The notes under the pieces are model-generated. The model saw only the letters and a list, made by a program, of their open reading frames with translations. It made no database searches and was not told the DNA's origin. From Bacteroidales bacterium (GTDB lineage: Bacteria > Bacteroidota > Bacteroidia > Bacteroidales > UBA932), in contig JAFWRQ010000003.1 in assembly GCA_017519865.1 (NCBI GenBank), positions 96,393 through 160,392 of the forward strand: DNA of 64,000 nucleotides, in the 5' to 3' direction. Within the stretch, counting starts at the first letter, position 1. The number at the start of each line of letters is the position of its first letter. The position numbers were made by a program, and so were the translations under genes. Of the stretch, positions 62,553 through 64,000 are shown piece by piece.

Positions 62553-63149
62553 CTAATAAAGCAGCAGCCCGAGGACTCCCGCCACCAATATGATGAGGAT
62601 GGGATTGACCTTGAACCTGAACGCTGCGACGAATGCCGCCGCGGCCAGGCACCAGCTCTTCCAGTCGGGGAAATTCTCCTCGACTATGCCCAGTGAGGGG
62701 ACGAGCCCGTTCCAATCCACCTTCAGGCACAGGATGACCGCCGCGGCGCCGATCAGGCCGACGACCGCCGGGCGGATGACGCTCATCACGCTCTCGAAGA
62801 CGGGGCTGCCCTTGACGCGGGTGTAGAACCTGACCAGCATCAGCACGATGAGGAAGGAGGGCAGCGTGATGGCGAGCGTCGCGGTCAGCGAGCCGATGAC
62901 GCCCATCAGATGCCCGGCCCCGGCCGAAGTCAGCACGTCGTAGCCCACGTAAGTGGCGCAGTTGATGCCCACGGGGCCGGGCGTCATCTGCGAGATGGCT
63001 ACGATGTCGGCGAAGGTGCTCTCCGTCAGCCACGCATGCTCGATCACCACCTCGGCCTGGATGAGCGACAGCATGGCATAGCCGCCCCCGAAGGTGAACA
63101 TCCCGATTAGGAAGAAGGTCCAGAACAGTTGCAGGAGCAGCGCTATCAT
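62553..63149 (-). CDS. Chromate transporter half (ChrA family, second half)
   Basis: A 198-residue membrane protein of the CHR family with about six hydrophobic segments. The CHR signature is FLIGMFTFGGGYAMLSLIQA near the N-terminus, then ISQMTPGPVGINCATYVGYD. Short CHR proteins work as pairs of half transporters; the partner is encoded immediately upstream with a 4-base overlap. The family exports chromate in some species, but in anaerobic gut-type bacteria the natural substrate is unclear. Confidence 0.92.
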   Translation of the reverse strand: MIALLLQLFWTFFLIGMFTFGGGYAMLSLIQAEVVIEHAWLTESTFADIVAISQMTPGPVGINCATYVGYDVLTSAGAGHLMGVIGSLTATLAITLPSFLIVLMLVRFYTRVKGSPVFESVMSVIRPAVVGLIGAAAVILCLKVDWNGLVPSLGIVEENFPDWKSWCLAAAAFVAAFRFKVNPILIILVAGVLGLLLY

Positions 63150-63709
63150 CTCCGTCCCTCCTTCTCTTTACGCTGGCGGAACATGGCGTAGGCCAGGGCC
63201 AGCACGATGAGTACGAGCAGGATGTAGATGGGCGAGAACTTCAGGAAGGCTACGGCCGCGAGGGTCGCGGCGGATATGGCCCACGCCCACCAGGTGTGGT
63301 TGCTGCTCATCGCCATCTTTATCATCGGCACGGCGATGAGCGATGCCACGACGGGTCGAATGCCCTTGAAGATCCGTATCACGACGGGGGAGTCCTTGAA
63401 GGACGAGAATACTATGGCGATGAGGAGGATGGCGACGAACGAAGGGAGCACGGCGCCGAGCGTCGCGGCAATGCTGCCCTTGACGCCGCGGAGCCTGTAG
63501 CCCGCGAAGATCGACATGTTCACCGCGAGCACGCCCGGGGCGCTCTGCGCCAGCGCGATGATGTCCGGCAGTTCGTCGTCGCCTATCCATCCGCGCGAAC
63601 TCAGTTCGCGCTGGATGATGGGGATCATGGCGTAGCCTCCGCCGATGGTGAAGGCTCCGACCTTGGCGAAAACGCCGAATATTTCGAGCAGCGAAGCGTA
63701 CTCTTTCAT
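63146..63709 (-). CDS. Chromate transporter half (ChrA family, first half)
   Basis: A 187-residue CHR-family half transporter with FAKVGAFTIGGGYAMIPIIQ and LAQSAPGVLAVNMSIFAGYR, the same fold as its partner. The last bases overlap the next gene (ATGA). It has its own promoter box 22 bases upstream and starts a minus-strand run that continues through GH20 and cyclophilin. It is divergent from the rRNA operon. Confidence 0.92.
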   Translation of the reverse strand: MKEYASLLEIFGVFAKVGAFTIGGGYAMIPIIQRELSSRGWIGDDELPDIIALAQSAPGVLAVNMSIFAGYRLRGVKGSIAATLGAVLPSFVAILLIAIVFSSFKDSPVVIRIFKGIRPVVASLIAVPMIKMAMSSNHTWWAWAISAATLAAVAFLKFSPIYILLVLIVLALAYAMFRQRKEKEGRR

Positions 63710-63731
63710 CCTAGTCCGTCGATATGGATGA

Positions 63732-63739
63732 CAAAGATA
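63732..63739 (-). promoter_or_regulatory. -7 promoter box for the chromate transporter operon
   Basis: Minus-strand TATCTTTG (plus-strand CAAAGATA), 22 bases before the ATG at 63709. Confidence 0.75.
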
Positions 63740-63801
63740 CTCAATAGGATTCGAATGATATCGGCAAACGGACTTTTTTTGGTCATTTTGTCAAAAAAAA
63801 T

Positions 63802-63831
63802 TTGCTGGGAAAGAAAAAGTAGTTATCTTTG
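63802..63831 (+). promoter_or_regulatory. rRNA operon promoter
   Basis: TTG (63802-63804) and TATCTTTG (63824-63831) with a 19-base spacer give a near-perfect Bacteroidota -33/-7 promoter, preceded by an A/T-rich upstream segment (A8 at 63793-63800). About 140 bases of leader separate it from the 16S gene. Confidence 0.88.
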
Positions 63832-63973
63832 CAGCCCGTTTCAATGAAAGCGGCAGTTATTTGACAATATTGAAAGATAAGTACAAGCAAGTACCGAGAA
63901 AAAATTAGAGAATCGAGAGCGTTGATTTCTTTGAATAGAAGCGTCAGGACAGACTAGAGTTATAAAGATTTAT
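63832..63973 (+). other. 16S rRNA leader
   Basis: AU-rich transcribed spacer between the rRNA promoter and the 16S 5' end. It presumably contains the 5' half of the RNase III processing stem and antitermination signals, whose partner sequences lie beyond the window. No ORF or tRNA is present. Confidence 0.6.
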
Positions 63974-64000
63974 ACAAAGAAGAGTTTGATCCTGGCTCAG
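63974..64000 (+). rRNA. rrs: 16S ribosomal RNA, 5' end only
   Basis: The last 20 bases are the universal 27F primer site AGAGTTTGATCCTGGCTCAG. Counting back by the E. coli numbering places the mature 5' end at about 63974. The rest of the gene is outside the window. Confidence 0.97.

Overview
The window is a GC-rich stretch of a Bacteroidota chromosome, most likely order Bacteroidales. The evidence is a SusC/SusD pair, a DUF3823 lipoprotein, an ECF sigma/FecR/TonB-receptor cascade, BACON-domain lipoproteins, GldH next to RicT, a DUF2723 (GT117-type) membrane protein, many lipoproteins with Bacteroidota-style lipoboxes, and repeated promoter boxes matching the Bacteroidota -7 consensus TAnnTTTG (usually TATCTTTG). 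The genus cannot be fixed from the sequence. The window ends in the first 27 bases of a 16S rRNA gene.

Layout. 1-5.9 kb: the 3' end of a SusC gene, SusD, a DUF3823 lipoprotein and two tandem neutral-ceramidase-like enzymes, a PUL-like locus with no glycosidase in view. 6-11.5 kb: DUF2723 protein, an RlmI-like methyltransferase and pgk. 11.5-17 kb: an island with less GC-rich codon usage carrying an ECF sigma factor, FecR anti-sigma factor, STN-type TonB receptor, DUF4249 lipoprotein and a small lipoprotein, bounded by two related hairpins. 17-26.5 kb: GH95 fucosidase, lgt, then a TolC/MFP/RND efflux operon ending in a PII-like protein. 26.5-32.6 kb: thioredoxin and a long housekeeping run (OM barrel, LOG protein, polyprenyl synthase, holB, ricT, gldH, trmB). 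33-35.7 kb (minus): metK-smpB-miaA behind what reads as a SAM-II riboswitch with its own terminator. 35.8-41.7 kb: Oar-like TonB receptor, BACON lipoprotein and small barrel. 41.7-49.1 kb: two carboxylesterase lipoproteins (minus), then a nuclease lipoprotein, an M3 peptidase and a leucine-rich-repeat lipoprotein. 49.1-54.6 kb: BASS transporter (minus), gpmI, manA, a repeat-rich gap, then frr and pyrH (minus). 54.7-60 kb: a lone sdhC, the rplM-rpsI-rpsB-tsf translation cluster and a Wzx-type flippase. 60-63.7 kb (minus): a split chromate transporter, GH20 hexosaminidase and a cyclophilin lipoprotein. 63.8-64 kb: the rRNA promoter, leader and 16S start.

The most informative non-coding features are the SAM-II/terminator leader of metK, where three alternative pairings can be read directly; two compound palindromic elements with perfect 20-bp outer arms (16918-17015 and 51783-51891); a block of about 50-bp tandem repeats (52924-53280); a long polypyrimidine tract (32649-32912); and a structured leader before rpsB. 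No CRISPR array, insertion sequence, phage gene or tRNA was found.
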